NCBI RefSeq assembly: GCF_000224065.1
Contig: NZ_AFWT01000012.1
Location: 1-64,000 of the forward strand
Source: Thiorhodococcus drewsii AZ1
Lineage (GTDB): Bacteria; Pseudomonadota; Gammaproteobacteria; Chromatiales; Chromatiaceae
Length of the DNA: 64,000 nucleotides
Reading direction: 5' to 3'
Part shown: piece by piece, positions 52,291 to 62,479 of the stretch
Position numbering within the stretch: position 1 is the first letter of the stretch
Layout of the letters: each line of letters opens with the position of its first letter
The notes under the pieces: model-generated
What the model was told of the DNA's origin: nothing
Seen by the model: only the letters and a program-made list of their open reading frames with translations
Database searches by the model: none
Translations under genes and position numbers: made by a program

Positions 52291-52977
52291 ATGGCAACCA
52301 TTCTTGTCGTCGATGATGAACCCGATATCCGCGAAGTCATGCGCTTCGCGTTGGAGAGCGCGGAGTATCGCGTCATGGAGGCCGGCCATGCCGACGATGC
52401 GCGCCGGCTGCTCTCCAGCGACAACGCGGATCTGATCCTGCTCGACTGGATGCTGCCGGGCCGCTCCGGCCTGGAGCTGGCGCAACAGCTCAAACAGAAC
52501 CCCAAGACCCGCACCGTGCCGATCATCATGATCAGCGCGCGCGGCGAGGAAGAGGATCGGGTCAAGGGACTGGACACGGGTGCCGACGACTATATCGCCA
52601 AGCCCTTCTCGCCCCGCGAGATGGTGGCCCGAGTCAAGGCGGTACTACGCCGCACCAAACCCGACGAGCCGGCGGACGAGATCGACATCGGCGGACTGCG
52701 CATCGACAACATCAGCCACCGGGTCAGCGCCGAAGGCCGCGCCATCGAGGTCGCCCCGACCGAGTACCGTCTGCTGCATTTCTTCATGACGCACGCCGAC
52801 CGCGCCTTCAGCCGCTCGCAGTTGCTCGATCAGGTCTGGGGCGATCAGGTCTACGTCGAGGAGCGCACGGTCGATGTGCACGTACGCCGGCTACGCAAGG
52901 CATTGGAATCGACCGGTCACGACGGTCTCCTGCAGACGGTACGCGGAGTCGGCTATCGGTTCTCCGACAAAGTCTGA
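52291..52977 (+). CDS. phoB: Phosphate regulon response regulator PhoB
   Basis: A 228-residue OmpR-class regulator. The receiver has DD at 8-9, phosphoacceptor D52 (LLDWMLPG) and K101 (DDYIAKPF). The winged-helix DNA-binding domain ends RTVDVHVRRLRKALE and VRGVGYRF. Phosphorylated by PhoR under phosphate limitation, it binds Pho boxes; one lies just upstream. The start at 52291 is the canonical MATILVVDDEP; the longer frame from 52180 is not coding-like. phoR follows after 39 bp. Confidence 0.95.
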   Translation: MATILVVDDEPDIREVMRFALESAEYRVMEAGHADDARRLLSSDNADLILLDWMLPGRSGLELAQQLKQNPKTRTVPIIMISARGEEEDRVKGLDTGADDYIAKPFSPREMVARVKAVLRRTKPDEPADEIDIGGLRIDNISHRVSAEGRAIEVAPTEYRLLHFFMTHADRAFSRSQLLDQVWGDQVYVEERTVDVHVRRLRKALESTGHDGLLQTVRGVGYRFSDKV

Positions 52978-53016
52978 TCCACCTTGGGAAACAAGGTCGC
53001 CTCACGCGGGGAGTCC

Positions 53017-54345
53017 ATGCGACGCCCCCTGCTCTTCGAACTGAATCTGCTGCTCCTGCCGACGTGCGCCAGCTTTGCATTGGCCTCGCTGCCCGGCATG
53101 GATACGGCATGGTTCTGGCTGCTCGCCGTCCTCCCCTACATCCTGCGCTCACTCTATTATCTGATCCGGCTCACACGCCTGATCCGACGGCAGCACCGCC
53201 TGGCGCCACCCTTTCCGCGCGGTCTCTGGGGCGAGGTCTATCGCACCATCGCCCGCTATCAGCAGCGCGCGCGCAAGGGCCGCAAACGCCAGATCCGTTT
53301 CAGTCGACGCTTTCGCGAGGCCGCCAACGCGGTCCCGGACGCCCTGGTCATCCTCAACAAACAGTTGCGGATCGACTGGGCCAATCCGGCTGCGGCGCGA
53401 CTCATGAACATCCATTGGCCGGAGGATGACGGACAGCTCTTCACCGACATCCTGAACAACCCGGAGCTTGACGAATTCATCGAGACCAGCGAATACATGC
53501 GCCCGCTCGACATCGCTCCGGAGCACAACCGGGCCATCATGCTGTCGCTTCGCATCACGCCGTTCGGCGAGCGTAAGAAACAGCGTCTGGTGGTCGGGCG
53601 CGACATCACCAAGATCTACCACCTGAATATGATCCGACGCGATTTCGTGGCCAATGCCTCACACGAACTACGCACCCCGCTGACGGTCATCGCGGGCTTC
53701 GTCGAGAACCTGATCGACACCCCGACGACACCCATCACGCACCGTCGCCCACTGACCCTGATGCACAATCAGACCGAGCGGATGTGCTCCATCATTGAGG
53801 ATCTACTGACGCTCTCCCGACTGGAAATGGACGAGAAGCCGGGCGAACAGCGGGCGGCGGACATCCCGGATGAGCTACATCTCATCATGCAGGAGGCACA
53901 GGCATTGAGCGGAGGCCAGCATCGGTTCGAGATAGAGGTCGATGATGCGCTACTGCTGCTCGGCAGCGAACCCGAACTGCGCAGCGCCTTCTCGAACCTC
54001 GTCTTCAACGCGATCAAGCACACGCCGGCCGGAACGCGCATTCGCGTCCGTTGGAATAGCGATGAGGATGGCCCTATTTTCGCCGTCGAGGATGACGGTC
54101 CGGGGATCGCGACCGAGCACCTGCCTCGACTGACCGAGCGCTTCTACCGCGTCGACCGCGCACGCTCGCGCGAATCCGGCGGAACCGGTTTGGGATTGGC
54201 CATCGTCAAGCACGTCCTGAACCGTCATGAGGCACGCCTGACTATCTCAAGCGAGCCGGGGCGTGGATCCATCTTCTCTTGTCGTTTTCCGACGAACCGG
54301 ATCATCCGGCGAGACGAGGAGCCGCAATCCAGGAGGGCAGGATAA
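53017..54345 (+). CDS. phoR: Phosphate regulon sensor histidine kinase PhoR
   Basis: A 442-residue membrane kinase with two closely spaced N-terminal helices and no sizeable periplasmic domain, as usual for PhoR. A Lys/Arg-rich linker is followed by a PAS domain (about 100-195), HisKA with H216 (ASHELRTPLTVIAGF) and HATPase with NAIKHTP and GGTGLGLAIVKH. It senses phosphate status through the Pst/PhoU system and phosphorylates PhoB. The ATG at 53017 is preceded by GGGGAG at short spacing; an in-frame TTG at 52984 is an alternative. Confidence 0.93.
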   Translation: MRRPLLFELNLLLLPTCASFALASLPGMDTAWFWLLAVLPYILRSLYYLIRLTRLIRRQHRLAPPFPRGLWGEVYRTIARYQQRARKGRKRQIRFSRRFREAANAVPDALVILNKQLRIDWANPAAARLMNIHWPEDDGQLFTDILNNPELDEFIETSEYMRPLDIAPEHNRAIMLSLRITPFGERKKQRLVVGRDITKIYHLNMIRRDFVANASHELRTPLTVIAGFVENLIDTPTTPITHRRPLTLMHNQTERMCSIIEDLLTLSRLEMDEKPGEQRAADIPDELHLIMQEAQALSGGQHRFEIEVDDALLLLGSEPELRSAFSNLVFNAIKHTPAGTRIRVRWNSDEDGPIFAVEDDGPGIATEHLPRLTERFYRVDRARSRESGGTGLGLAIVKHVLNRHEARLTISSEPGRGSIFSCRFPTNRIIRRDEEPQSRRAG

Positions 54346-54513
54346 TCCCAACTGGTCACTAGAAGGCGCGGGAATCGGACCGCACCGGAAACCTCGCGCC
54401 ATGCGAGCCGAACGCAGGCACAAGGACCGGGCTGAATGGGTCCGATCGACGAACGAAGGGTTGCGATCTAAAAGCGAAAAAGGCACCGCGAATGGGATGC
54501 CCGAAGCGTCGAA

Positions 54514-54891
54514 TTAGCGGGATACCGCGACCGGAACGCGTTCCGGCTCTTCATCCGACGAGGACTCGCCATCTTCCGAGGAAGACGTTTGACCGTCGAG
54601 GGTCGCCTGGAAGGCCTGATTGACGCGGTCTCTCAGCTCCTTTCCGGGCTTGAAATGGGGTACGTGCTTGCCAGCCAGTGACACGGAGTCACCTGTCTTG
54701 GGGTTGCGCCCAATACGCGGCGGGCGGTAGTGCAGCGAAAAGCTTCCGAATCCGCGAATCTCGATTCGCTCACCGGACGCGAGCGCAGTGCTCATACGCT
54801 CGAGGATCTTTCTGACGGCCTCTTCGACATCTTTATAGGGAAGATGGTCCTGCTCGGCGGCCAGAATGTCGATCAGCTCCGATTTCGTCAT
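54514..54891 (-). CDS. ihfB: Integration host factor subunit beta, with acidic C-terminal tail
   Basis: A 125-residue HU/IHF-family DNA-bending protein; usual IhfB is about 94-100. The core is canonical: [48 protein letters not shown]. After residue about 92 an extra tail of about 30 residues is rich in Ser, Glu and Asp ([15 protein letters not shown]). It forms a heterodimer with IhfA, bends DNA and supports sigma-54 promoters such as those proposed for pilA and acxABC. It is downstream of rpsA, the standard gammaproteobacterial order. Confidence 0.93.
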   Translation of the reverse strand: MTKSELIDILAAEQDHLPYKDVEEAVRKILERMSTALASGERIEIRGFGSFSLHYRPPRIGRNPKTGDSVSLAGKHVPHFKPGKELRDRVNQAFQATLDGQTSSSEDGESSSDEEPERVPVAVSR

Positions 54892-54915
54892 GGTTTCGAC
54901 TCCTGGGAAAAGCCA

Positions 54916-54938
54916 GTGGGGCCCATGACGGGCCCCAC
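54916..54938 (-). terminator. Hairpin between rpsA and ihfB
   Basis: A perfect 9-bp stem GTGGGGCCC / GGGCCCCAC with a 5-nt loop, followed on the minus strand by TGGCTTTTCCC. It may be a partial terminator or attenuator after rpsA, lowering read-through into ihfB. Confidence 0.55.
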
Positions 54939-54960
54939 ACTCACATAGGAACAGCGGAAA

Positions 54961-56643
54961 TCAGTTGCCCCGCTGAGCCTCTTCCATCTGCTCCTTCAGG
55001 ATGTCGCCCAGGGTCGCAGTGCCGTTGGAGGCCTCGCGCGAGTAGCCCTTCATTGCGGTCTGCTCGTCTTCCATGTCCTTCGCCTTCATCGACAGCGACA
55101 AGCTGCGGTTTTTACGATCGACGCCGAGGAACTTGGCCTCGACCTCTTCACCGATCTTCAGAACCGAACGCGCGTCCTCGATACGATCGCGCGAGATCTC
55201 GGAGGCGCGCAGGTAGCCCTCGACACCATCGGCCAGGGTGATGGTCGCGCCCTTGGCATCGACATCGGCGATCACGCCAGTCACGACACTGCCCTTCTCA
55301 TGCAACGCCACGAAGCTGGAGAAGGGATCCTTGTCGAGCTGCTTGACGCCAAGCGAGATACGCTCGCGCTCGGGATCGACCGACAGGACGACGGTTTCGA
55401 GCTCGTCGCCCTTCTTGTAGCGACGCAGCGCCTGCTCGCCAGCCTCGTCCCACGAAATGTCGGAGAGGTGGACCAGACCGTCGATGCCGCCGTCCAGACC
55501 GATGAAGATACCGAAGTCGGTGATCGACTTGATCTTGCCGGAGACGTGATCGCCCTTCTTATGGGTCACGGCGAACTCGTCCCAAGGATTCATGGCGCAC
55601 TGCTTAATGCCGAGCGAGATGCGGCGACGCTCCTCGTCGATATCCAGCACCATGACCTCGACCTCGTCGCCCAGGGCCACGACCTTGCTCGGATGGATGT
55701 TCTTGTTGGTCCAGTCCATCTCGGAGACGTGCACCAGACCCTCGACACCCTCTTCGATCTCGACGAAGCAGCCGTAGTCGGCGATGTTGGTGACCTTACC
55801 GAAGACTCGGGTGCTCTCGGGATAGCGACGGGAGATGTTGACCCACGGATCCTCGCCCATCTGCTTGAGGCCGAGAGAGACGCGCTGACGCTCGCGGTCG
55901 AACTTGAGCACCTTGACGCTGATCTCGTCGCCGATCTCGACGACCTCGGACGGATGCTTGACGCGGCGCCAGGCCATGTCGGTAATGTGCAGCAGGCCGT
56001 CGATACCGCCCAGATCCAAGAAGGCGCCGTAGTCGGTGAGGTTCTTGACCACACCCTTGACTTCCATGCCCTCTTCGAGGTTCTTGAGGAGTTGCTCGCG
56101 CTCGGCGCTGTACTCTTCTTCCACCACGGCACGGCGGGAGACGACCACGTTGTTGCGCTTGCGGTCGAGCTTGATGACCTTGAATTCCTGCTCTTTCCCT
56201 TCGAGGTAGGTGGTGTCGCGCACCGGACGCACGTCGACCAGGGAGCCCGGCAGGAAGGCACGCACGGTACCCAGGTCGACGGTGAAACCGCCCTTGACCT
56301 TGCCGTTGATCATGCCCTTGACGGTGTCAGCGTTCTCGAATGCCTTCTCCAGGAAGTCCCACGCGGCGAAACGCTTTGCCTTCTCGCGGGACAGGCGGGT
56401 GACGCCGAAGCCGTCCTCGACGGCATCCAGTGCGACTTCCACGTCGTCGCCGACGGCAACCTCCAGCTCACCTTCGGGCGACAGGAACTGACTACGAGGA
56501 ACGATGCCCTCGGACTTGAGCCCGGCATTGATGACGACGTTGTCGGAGGTGATCTCGATCACGGTTCCAACGACGATGGTTCCCGGCTGCAGCTGGGTAG
56601 TATTCAGACTCTGTTCAAAAAGTTCGGCAAAGCTTTCGGTCAT
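54961..56643 (-). CDS. rpsA: 30S ribosomal protein S1
   Basis: A 560-residue protein with six S1 RNA-binding repeats, as in E. coli RpsA (557). N-terminal [13 protein letters not shown] is followed by repeated segments such as [40 protein letters not shown] and [21 protein letters not shown]. It binds mRNA leaders on the 30S subunit and unfolds them for initiation. It lies between cmk (151 bp upstream) and ihfB (69 bp downstream). The gene is intact. Confidence 0.97.
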   Translation of the reverse strand: MTESFAELFEQSLNTTQLQPGTIVVGTVIEITSDNVVINAGLKSEGIVPRSQFLSPEGELEVAVGDDVEVALDAVEDGFGVTRLSREKAKRFAAWDFLEKAFENADTVKGMINGKVKGGFTVDLGTVRAFLPGSLVDVRPVRDTTYLEGKEQEFKVIKLDRKRNNVVVSRRAVVEEEYSAEREQLLKNLEEGMEVKGVVKNLTDYGAFLDLGGIDGLLHITDMAWRRVKHPSEVVEIGDEISVKVLKFDRERQRVSLGLKQMGEDPWVNISRRYPESTRVFGKVTNIADYGCFVEIEEGVEGLVHVSEMDWTNKNIHPSKVVALGDEVEVMVLDIDEERRRISLGIKQCAMNPWDEFAVTHKKGDHVSGKIKSITDFGIFIGLDGGIDGLVHLSDISWDEAGEQALRRYKKGDELETVVLSVDPERERISLGVKQLDKDPFSSFVALHEKGSVVTGVIADVDAKGATITLADGVEGYLRASEISRDRIEDARSVLKIGEEVEAKFLGVDRKNRSLSLSMKAKDMEDEQTAMKGYSREASNGTATLGDILKEQMEEAQRGN

Positions 56644-56794
56644 GAGATCCAGTTATCCTGAGAACGGCGCGCTATCCCGCCCCATCCGGAGCGAGGGGTA
56701 TTTAAATAAACGAAAAGGCCGGCGCATTCTGCACCGACCCACCATAAGAGGACGCCCGAGCCCACGGATTGCCGCGGGACAATACGCCCACCCA

Positions 56795-57463
56795 TCAGAG
56801 GACCAGTTTCGGGAAGACGCGCCTCACCTCTTCCAGAACCCGATCGAGCACTTCAGCGATAGACATGGCGGTGGAATCGACCAGGATCGCATCATCGGCC
56901 GCACACAGAGGCGCCACCGGTCGATTGCGATCTCGCGCATCCCGCTCACGAATGTCTCGTACAAGTTGGGGGAGGTTAGCATCCAACCCCTTGCCTTTCA
57001 ACTGTTTATATCGACGCTCGGCACGCACCTCGGGGCTGGCGTCGAGGAAAATCTTGAGCGGCGCGGAGGGAAATACGACGGTTCCCATGTCGCGCCCGTC
57101 CGCAACCAAACCGGGCTCGCGGGCCATGCGACGCTGCCAGTCGAGCAGACTGGCACGCACCTCGGGATGGGCAGCCACCTTGGAGGCAGCCATGCCGGCC
57201 TCTTCCGTGCGGATCTCGGCCGAGACATCGTCCTCGCCGAGCAAGACCTGGCCGGAGACGAAGCGCACCGGCAAGGTGTCGGCAAGCCCCGCCAACACGT
57301 CGGCATCGTCCAACGCAACGCCCTGGCGTCGCGCGGCGACACCCAGCACGCGATAGAGCGCCCCGCTGTCGAGGCTGCTCCAGCCCAAGCGTTCGGCGAG
57401 CAGATCGGTAAGGGTTCCCTTACCGGTCCCGGACGGACCGTCGATAGTGATGACGGGGATCAT
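56795..57463 (-). CDS. cmk: Cytidylate kinase
   Basis: A 222-residue P-loop NMP kinase. Walker [10 protein letters not shown] is at 9-17, the [11 protein letters not shown] segment at about 123-133, and the LID-type [15 protein letters not shown] at about 175-190. It phosphorylates CMP/dCMP to the diphosphates. The start overlaps the aroA stop (ATGA, 57460-57463), so the two are translationally coupled. Confidence 0.96.
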   Translation of the reverse strand: MIPVITIDGPSGTGKGTLTDLLAERLGWSSLDSGALYRVLGVAARRQGVALDDADVLAGLADTLPVRFVSGQVLLGEDDVSAEIRTEEAGMAASKVAAHPEVRASLLDWQRRMAREPGLVADGRDMGTVVFPSAPLKIFLDASPEVRAERRYKQLKGKGLDANLPQLVRDIRERDARDRNRPVAPLCAADDAILVDSTAMSIAEVLDRVLEEVRRVFPKLVL

Positions 57464-58812
57464 GCCCGAACCTCCCGAACCCCCAGACCGATTCCTGACG
57501 CGAGGCTGGCGAAACCTGGAAAGGAGGTCTCGACATTCAGACAGTCCTGGATCTCGACCGGCCCGCTCGCGCGCAGCCCGGCGATGGCGAATGCCATGGC
57601 GATACGATGATCGCCATGGGCATCGATGGCGCCACCCTCGGCGGCCAGCGCCGAACCGAGCGTCCCGCCGACGATACGCATGCCGTCCGCACGCGGCTCG
57701 GCCTCGATCCCCAGCCGCGCCAAACCATCGGCCATCACCTGAATCCGATCGCTTTCCTTGACGCGAAGCTCCTCGGCACCCGTCAGCAGCGTCTCGCCCT
57801 CGGCACAGGCAGCCGCGATGAAGAGCGCGGGAAATTCGTCGATCGCCAAGGGAACCTGATCCTCGGGAATGCGAATGCCCTTGAGCGACGCCGAGCGCAC
57901 CCGAATGTCGGCCACCGGCTCGCCGCCCTCGATACGCCGATCGATCAGCTCGATATCGGCACCCATCAGTCGCAGGATATTGATCACGCCGACACGTGTC
58001 GGATTGATGCCCACGGATTCGAGGGTCAGATCCGAATCCGGCGCGATACTGGCCCCAACGAGGAAAAAGGCCGCCGAGGAGATGTCCGCCGGAACCCGCA
58101 AGCGACAGCCCTGCAGACGCCCTCCGCCCGTAAGACAGACACGGGAGCCCTGAGTGCGCACGGAGTAACCGAAGGCGGTCAGCATGCGCTCGGTGTGGTC
58201 GCGGGTCGGGGCCGGCTCGGTGACGCAGGTCTCGCCGTCGGCATAGAGCCCGGCGAGTAACAGACAGGATTTGACCTGGGCACTGGCGACCGGCATGGCG
58301 TACTGCATACCGCTCAGGCTGGAGACGGGCTCGATCCCGAGTGGAGCGGTTCCGGTTTCAGTGGTCTGGATACGCGCGCCCATGGCGGCCAGCGGCTCTG
58401 TGACCCGGCGCATCGGCCGCTTGGTCAGCGAGGCGTCGCCGATCAGGGTGGTCGCGAAGGACTGCCCGGCCAACAGACCGGAGAGCAGGCGCATCGAGGT
58501 ACCCGAATTGCCCAGATCCAGCGGACCGTCCGGCGCGGTCAGCCCCCGCAAACCCACGCCGCGCACCCGGACCTCGCCCTCGCGTGGTCCGTCGATCTCG
58601 ACCCCCATGCGCCGAAAGGCCGCGAGGGTCGCCAAGGCATCGGCCCCTTCGAGGAAACCGGTGATGTGCGTCTCGCCCTCGGCGATCGCGGACAGCATGA
58701 TGGAACGATGCGAAATGGACTTGTCGCCAGGCACGCGCAGACGTCCCTGTAACGAGCCGCCCGGCGTCACCAGAAATCGAAGATCGGATACTTGAGCCAA
58801 GTGCACTCCCAC
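57460..58812 (-). CDS. aroA: 3-phosphoshikimate 1-carboxyvinyltransferase (EPSP synthase)
   Basis: About 450 residues with EPSP synthase motifs: [25 protein letters not shown] near 26-50 (Lys/Ser for shikimate-3-phosphate), [11 protein letters not shown] near 101, [15 protein letters not shown] with the catalytic Asp near 326, and [15 protein letters not shown] near 400. It joins PEP to shikimate-3-phosphate in chorismate synthesis. The loop [17 protein letters not shown] is of the class II/variable type rather than the E. coli GNAGTAMR form. The start may be GTG at 58812 or a nearby downstream GTG/TTG. It heads the aroA-cmk-rpsA-ihfB block. Confidence 0.94.
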   Translation of the reverse strand: MGVHLAQVSDLRFLVTPGGSLQGRLRVPGDKSISHRSIMLSAIAEGETHITGFLEGADALATLAAFRRMGVEIDGPREGEVRVRGVGLRGLTAPDGPLDLGNSGTSMRLLSGLLAGQSFATTLIGDASLTKRPMRRVTEPLAAMGARIQTTETGTAPLGIEPVSSLSGMQYAMPVASAQVKSCLLLAGLYADGETCVTEPAPTRDHTERMLTAFGYSVRTQGSRVCLTGGGRLQGCRLRVPADISSAAFFLVGASIAPDSDLTLESVGINPTRVGVINILRLMGADIELIDRRIEGGEPVADIRVRSASLKGIRIPEDQVPLAIDEFPALFIAAACAEGETLLTGAEELRVKESDRIQVMADGLARLGIEAEPRADGMRIVGGTLGSALAAEGGAIDAHGDHRIAMAFAIAGLRASGPVEIQDCLNVETSFPGFASLASGIGLGVREVRA

Positions 58813-59212
58813 GCGCGGAGTTCGAATTCAGAAAGGTTGGGCATTCTAGTCTTGCCCATCCGAAGGGTAAACCGCCATGCTTCGCAAACGGTTTGCAGCA
58901 GCGCCCTGTCGTGGTGCCCAAAGGCGTCCGCTCAAGATCGGCACGCCTCGCGGCCATCGAACGCGCCTGCCAACTGACGGTCACCCGACCCAGTCTAGAT
59001 TTGACCGTATCATCGACACGCGTTGGGTATAGAATAGCGCCCCCTCTCGCCGCCTCCACGCCACGAGATCGTCCCTGACGTCTCAGCGCGGCATCCTTGC
59101 TGGATGCCCAGGCCAGTGCCCATCGAGGCCAAATGTGGAACCAGCATGCGGCGAACGGACGAACGCCCAACCTCACGCTAGACCCGCCCCAGAGACGAGT
59201 CCCCGGAAATAC
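58813..59212. other. Divergent intergenic region aroA / yhbY
   Basis: About 400 bp with no credible gene on either strand. TTGACC (59001) and TATAGAAT (59028) could belong to a promoter for yhbY, but the 21-bp spacing is too wide for confidence. Confidence 0.4.
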
Positions 59213-59515
59213 ATGAATATCACCGAAAAACAGAAACGCTGGCTCAAGAAGCAGGTCCATCATCTCAAGCCAGTGGTCACCGTCGGCCAGCACGGCATCA
59301 GCGAGTCGGTCCTGGCCGAGATCGAGATCGCCCTCGCCCACCACGAACTGCTCAAGATCAAGATCAACGCTGGGGATCGCGAGGATCGCGACGCGGCGAT
59401 CGAGGTCATCCGGGAGCGGACCCAGGCCGATCTCATCTCCCGCATCGGCAATGTGGCAGCCTTCTACCGCCACAACCCAGAGAAACGCGATCCCATCGAG
59501 ATACCGAAACTCTGA
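59213..59515 (+). CDS. yhbY: Ribosome assembly RNA-binding protein YhbY (CRM domain)
   Basis: A 100-residue single CRM-domain protein. Canonical YhbY wording: LTEKQ-type start (ITEKQKRWLKKQVHHLKPVVTVGQHGISESVLAEIEIAL), HHELLKIKI and the RNA-binding GxxG-like turn. YhbY binds pre-50S particles and assists their maturation. The start at 59213 is the family start; the longer frame from 59135 is not conserved-looking. It converges with the ATP-grasp-like gene with only 2 bp between stop codons. Confidence 0.93.
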   Translation: MNITEKQKRWLKKQVHHLKPVVTVGQHGISESVLAEIEIALAHHELLKIKINAGDREDRDAAIEVIRERTQADLISRIGNVAAFYRHNPEKRDPIEIPKL

Positions 59516-59517
59516 TC

Positions 59518-60354
59518 TCAGCCGTCCAGGCCCAGTTCGCGCAGCAACCGCATCCCCAAGCGTCGGTCGTGACAACGCACGATCGCCGCTCGATCCGAGG
59601 TATGCACATCCAGTTGCAACCGCCCGCCCGCCTCGCGAACACGCGCGATCTGCTCGGCGGACGGCGGCTCCGTGCCGAACAATGAGATCACCAATCCGCC
59701 TGAAACAGGAGGCGGCGGCGCGAACGACTCGCCATCGACGAGCGCGACCCAGGCAGGAATGAACTCCGATCCATAGAGGTCGAAAAATCCGTTGGAGCCG
59801 CGCAGATGCATCTCGATGGGACGCCCGCCGATCATCTCCAGATTGCATAGCCCGGTGTAACCGGGCAGGCAGCGCCGGATCATATCCACCAGCGCCGATT
59901 CCTCATCTCCGAGTTCGACCCCAACATCCCAATAGACTGGGCGTTCGCGATCCTTGAGACGCGATGCGCGGGTATGGGCGAACCAGATCGGTTCGCCATC
60001 ACGCACCAGACAATCGCTGCTCAGGTGCTCGCCGATCAGATGCTCGCACCAGAAACTGCCCGGCTCCATCGGCACCCGGTCGGCGGGAACGGAGCGGGCA
60101 TTCAGCGCCATCCCGGCCAGGTTGACGACAGGCTTCACGAACAGACGCGCGTCGGGCGCGACGCCGCAATCGATCGGATCCACGCCGCAAGGCGCCGCGC
60201 GCAACCCGGCGGCCAGCGCAAGACTCAGCTTGTCGTAGACCTGACGATGCTCCGGATTCAGCCGCCAGGCCGCCGCATCGTTCACGGCCACAATGACGCG
60301 CGGCTGGGGCTCGAACAGCGCCTCTCGTCCCGACTGCACTCCGACAAATGGCAT
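59518..60354 (-). CDS. ATP-grasp-like protein next to a molybdopterin oxidoreductase; function unknown
   Basis: A 278-residue soluble protein with no signal peptide or membrane helix. The stretch CNLEMIGGRPIEMHLRGSNGFFDLYG (about 164-189) resembles the metal/ATP-binding end of ATP-grasp enzymes (N-x-E followed by E-x-H-x-R, as in biotin carboxylase). FVKPVVNLAGMALN (about 72-85) and SFWCEHLIGEHLSSD (about 101-115) fit the Lys and hinge segments of that fold. An ATP-dependent ligase role is plausible but substrate and product are unknown. It starts 13 bp after the molybdoenzyme gene ends, so the two form an operon. Confidence 0.55.
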   Translation of the reverse strand: MPFVGVQSGREALFEPQPRVIVAVNDAAAWRLNPEHRQVYDKLSLALAAGLRAAPCGVDPIDCGVAPDARLFVKPVVNLAGMALNARSVPADRVPMEPGSFWCEHLIGEHLSSDCLVRDGEPIWFAHTRASRLKDRERPVYWDVGVELGDEESALVDMIRRCLPGYTGLCNLEMIGGRPIEMHLRGSNGFFDLYGSEFIPAWVALVDGESFAPPPPVSGGLVISLFGTEPPSAEQIARVREAGGRLQLDVHTSDRAAIVRCHDRRLGMRLLRELGLDG

Positions 60355-60367
60355 TGAGGGCCTCCTC

Positions 60368-62479
60368 TCAGCTCGAATCCGAAACCGACGCCACCTCGCA
60401 CAGGCTTGACTTGAAGGGCGGAAAGCCGCTGATCGGATCCAGATAGCGATCGTCGATCAACTCGTTGACGTTGGCGTGATTCCACCCATGGGCGCAATGG
60501 ACCACGCCCGGCTTGACCCGATCCGTGACTCGCGCGACGAAACGGACCGCACCACGCGGCGAACGCACGCTCACCCAGGCGCCATCCTGAATCCCGCGCG
60601 TACCGGCGTCCTCGGGATGGATCTCGATCAAAGGATTGGGGATGCCGGGGCGCATCCGTTCCAGATACTGGTGCTGCGAATGGGTCGCGAATTTGGTCCG
60701 CGCCCCACTGGTCAGAACCAGCGGATAGTCGCACGCGACCTCCGGGGTGGAGACGGGGCTCTCGGCTGGCTCGCGATAGACGGGCAGACCCGCGTGACCG
60801 GCGGCGCGCAGCTCCTCCGAGTCGAACTCCACCTTGCCGCTCGCGGTCGGAAAGCCGCGCAAACGATAGAGCCGCTCGGCATCCAGATACCCCTCCTCAA
60901 CCAGCTCCTCAATGGCTTCCGAGTAGACGGTCACGCCGTTCGGATTGGAATAGACCTCCTCGCGAATCTCTTCCGGGATGCCCTCGGCGGCCTCGGCCCA
61001 TGCTGCCTCCAGATCGCCTTGCCAGAAGCGTTCCCCCATCCCGAGCCGCACGCCCAAATCCAGGAAGATCTCGCCGTCGGGACGCGCCTCGCCTTTGGGC
61101 GGAACGACCGCACGCCGATAGCGCAGCTCGCCCTGATAGGCGCAGCCCGGATAGGCGATGAGCGCCGGGCGCTCCAGATTGGTCGCCGCCGGCAGGACGA
61201 TATCCGCCTGGAGCGTCGCCGGGTTGTGGAAGAAATCGGTCGCGACGAAGAAGTCGAGCGCGCCCAGTGCCCGCTCCATACGTTTGGAGTTGGGCCACAT
61301 GGCGGTATTGATGCCCATCGCAACCAGGGCGCGCACCTGCTGCGGTCGGCCTTCCAGAATGCAGTCGGGAAGCAGCATGCTCTGGCCGGCCGGCCAATAG
61401 TGTGTCCAGACCGGATAGACCTCGTCGCCGATGCGCGGCGGCAAATGATTGCGGCAATAGTCGAACAGCTCGATCGGCTTGGGCATGACCTTGTCGTTGA
61501 AGAATCGGTTGCCTCCTTCGCGATCCAGGTTGCCGGTCACCGCCGACAGCAGGATGAGCGCACGGTGGTTCTGAAAGCCGTTGCTGTGCTGCACGGTCGA
61601 GGTCGGCGACAGATTGAGCTGCGCCGGACGTGTGGTTGCGAACAGCTCAGCCGCCGCCCGGAGATCCGCCTCCTCGATCCCGCAGATCTCGGCCACGCAC
61701 GCCGGATCGAACGCGCGCACATAGTCGCGAAAGGCATCCACGCCATTCGCCCATTCGTCCAGGAACGCCTGATCCTGCCAGCCGTTGGCGAAGATCAGAT
61801 GATGGAATCCGAGCGCCAGCGCGCCGTCGGTGCCCGGTCGGATCTGCAGATGGATATCCGCCCGCTCGGCCAGCGGCGTACGGCGCGGGTCGACCACGAT
61901 CAGCCGTCGACTCGGTCCATCCAGCCCCTGAGCAGCGGTTCGAATATTGGCGAGCGGATGGCTGTCGAAGGGTGGAATGGAGCCGCGCGGATTGGTCGAC
62001 CAGACCAGATGGCAGCGCGTCTTGGAGGAAACTACGGTCGAGGTGGTCTTGACCTTGTAGCCGAAGGTGACCTTCTCCGCGACCATGGTGGCGGAAAAAC
62101 AGCAACCGCTCTCGGTCAGATAATTCGGCGACCCGAAGGCATGCGCCAGACGCTGAAGCTGGGGACGCGCCTCCTTGGTGTAACCGGCGAAGAAGGCGAC
62201 CGTCGGCGCACCATGCTCCGCCTTGATCGCCTGCAGTCGCGCGGCGATGGTATCGAGCGCCTCGTCCCATGAAATCCGCTCGAACGCACCGCTCCCCTTC
62301 GGTCCAACCCGCTTCAACGGATACAGCAACCGTTGCGGGTGCTCGCGGCGATCGATCTGAGCGTAACAGCGCGGACAATCCGGCCCCTTGATTCCGACCG
62401 GCTCTCCGGCACCGTCGAGCTCGACCTCGATCGGACAGTTGGCATCGCACTCATAACAGGTACTGGGTTTCGACGGCAT
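60368..62479 (-). CDS. Molybdopterin-dependent oxidoreductase, orphan cytoplasmic catalytic subunit
   Basis: A 703-residue member of the DMSO reductase superfamily. The N-terminal [4Fe-4S] site is C8/C11/C15 with C35 or C38. GCC at 125-127 supplies the likely Mo/W cysteine ligand. Pterin-binding segments VVDPRRTPLAERADIHLQIRPGTDGALALG (about 218-247) and the C-terminal HGWNHANVNELID follow. There is no twin-arginine signal, so it stays in the cytoplasm. No electron-transfer or membrane subunit gene is adjacent; the only partner is an ATP-grasp-like gene. Substrate unknown: formate dehydrogenase-, nitrate reductase- or acetylene hydratase-like chemistry cannot be separated here. Start at 62479 has AAGGGGG upstream. 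Confidence 0.82.
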   Translation of the reverse strand: MPSKPSTCYECDANCPIEVELDGAGEPVGIKGPDCPRCYAQIDRREHPQRLLYPLKRVGPKGSGAFERISWDEALDTIAARLQAIKAEHGAPTVAFFAGYTKEARPQLQRLAHAFGSPNYLTESGCCFSATMVAEKVTFGYKVKTTSTVVSSKTRCHLVWSTNPRGSIPPFDSHPLANIRTAAQGLDGPSRRLIVVDPRRTPLAERADIHLQIRPGTDGALALGFHHLIFANGWQDQAFLDEWANGVDAFRDYVRAFDPACVAEICGIEEADLRAAAELFATTRPAQLNLSPTSTVQHSNGFQNHRALILLSAVTGNLDREGGNRFFNDKVMPKPIELFDYCRNHLPPRIGDEVYPVWTHYWPAGQSMLLPDCILEGRPQQVRALVAMGINTAMWPNSKRMERALGALDFFVATDFFHNPATLQADIVLPAATNLERPALIAYPGCAYQGELRYRRAVVPPKGEARPDGEIFLDLGVRLGMGERFWQGDLEAAWAEAAEGIPEEIREEVYSNPNGVTVYSEAIEELVEEGYLDAERLYRLRGFPTASGKVEFDSEELRAAGHAGLPVYREPAESPVSTPEVACDYPLVLTSGARTKFATHSQHQYLERMRPGIPNPLIEIHPEDAGTRGIQDGAWVSVRSPRGAVRFVARVTDRVKPGVVHCAHGWNHANVNELIDDRYLDPISGFPPFKSSLCEVASVSDSS

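Noticed and set aside
59001-59035. TTGACC/TATAGAAT as a sigma-70 promoter for yhbY
   Set aside because: Spacer of about 21 bp is too long for a confident promoter call; mentioned only in the intergenic entry.
60476-62272. 598-codon plus-strand frame opposite the molybdoenzyme gene
   Set aside because: Antisense shadow; the minus strand carries all molybdopterin-family motifs.
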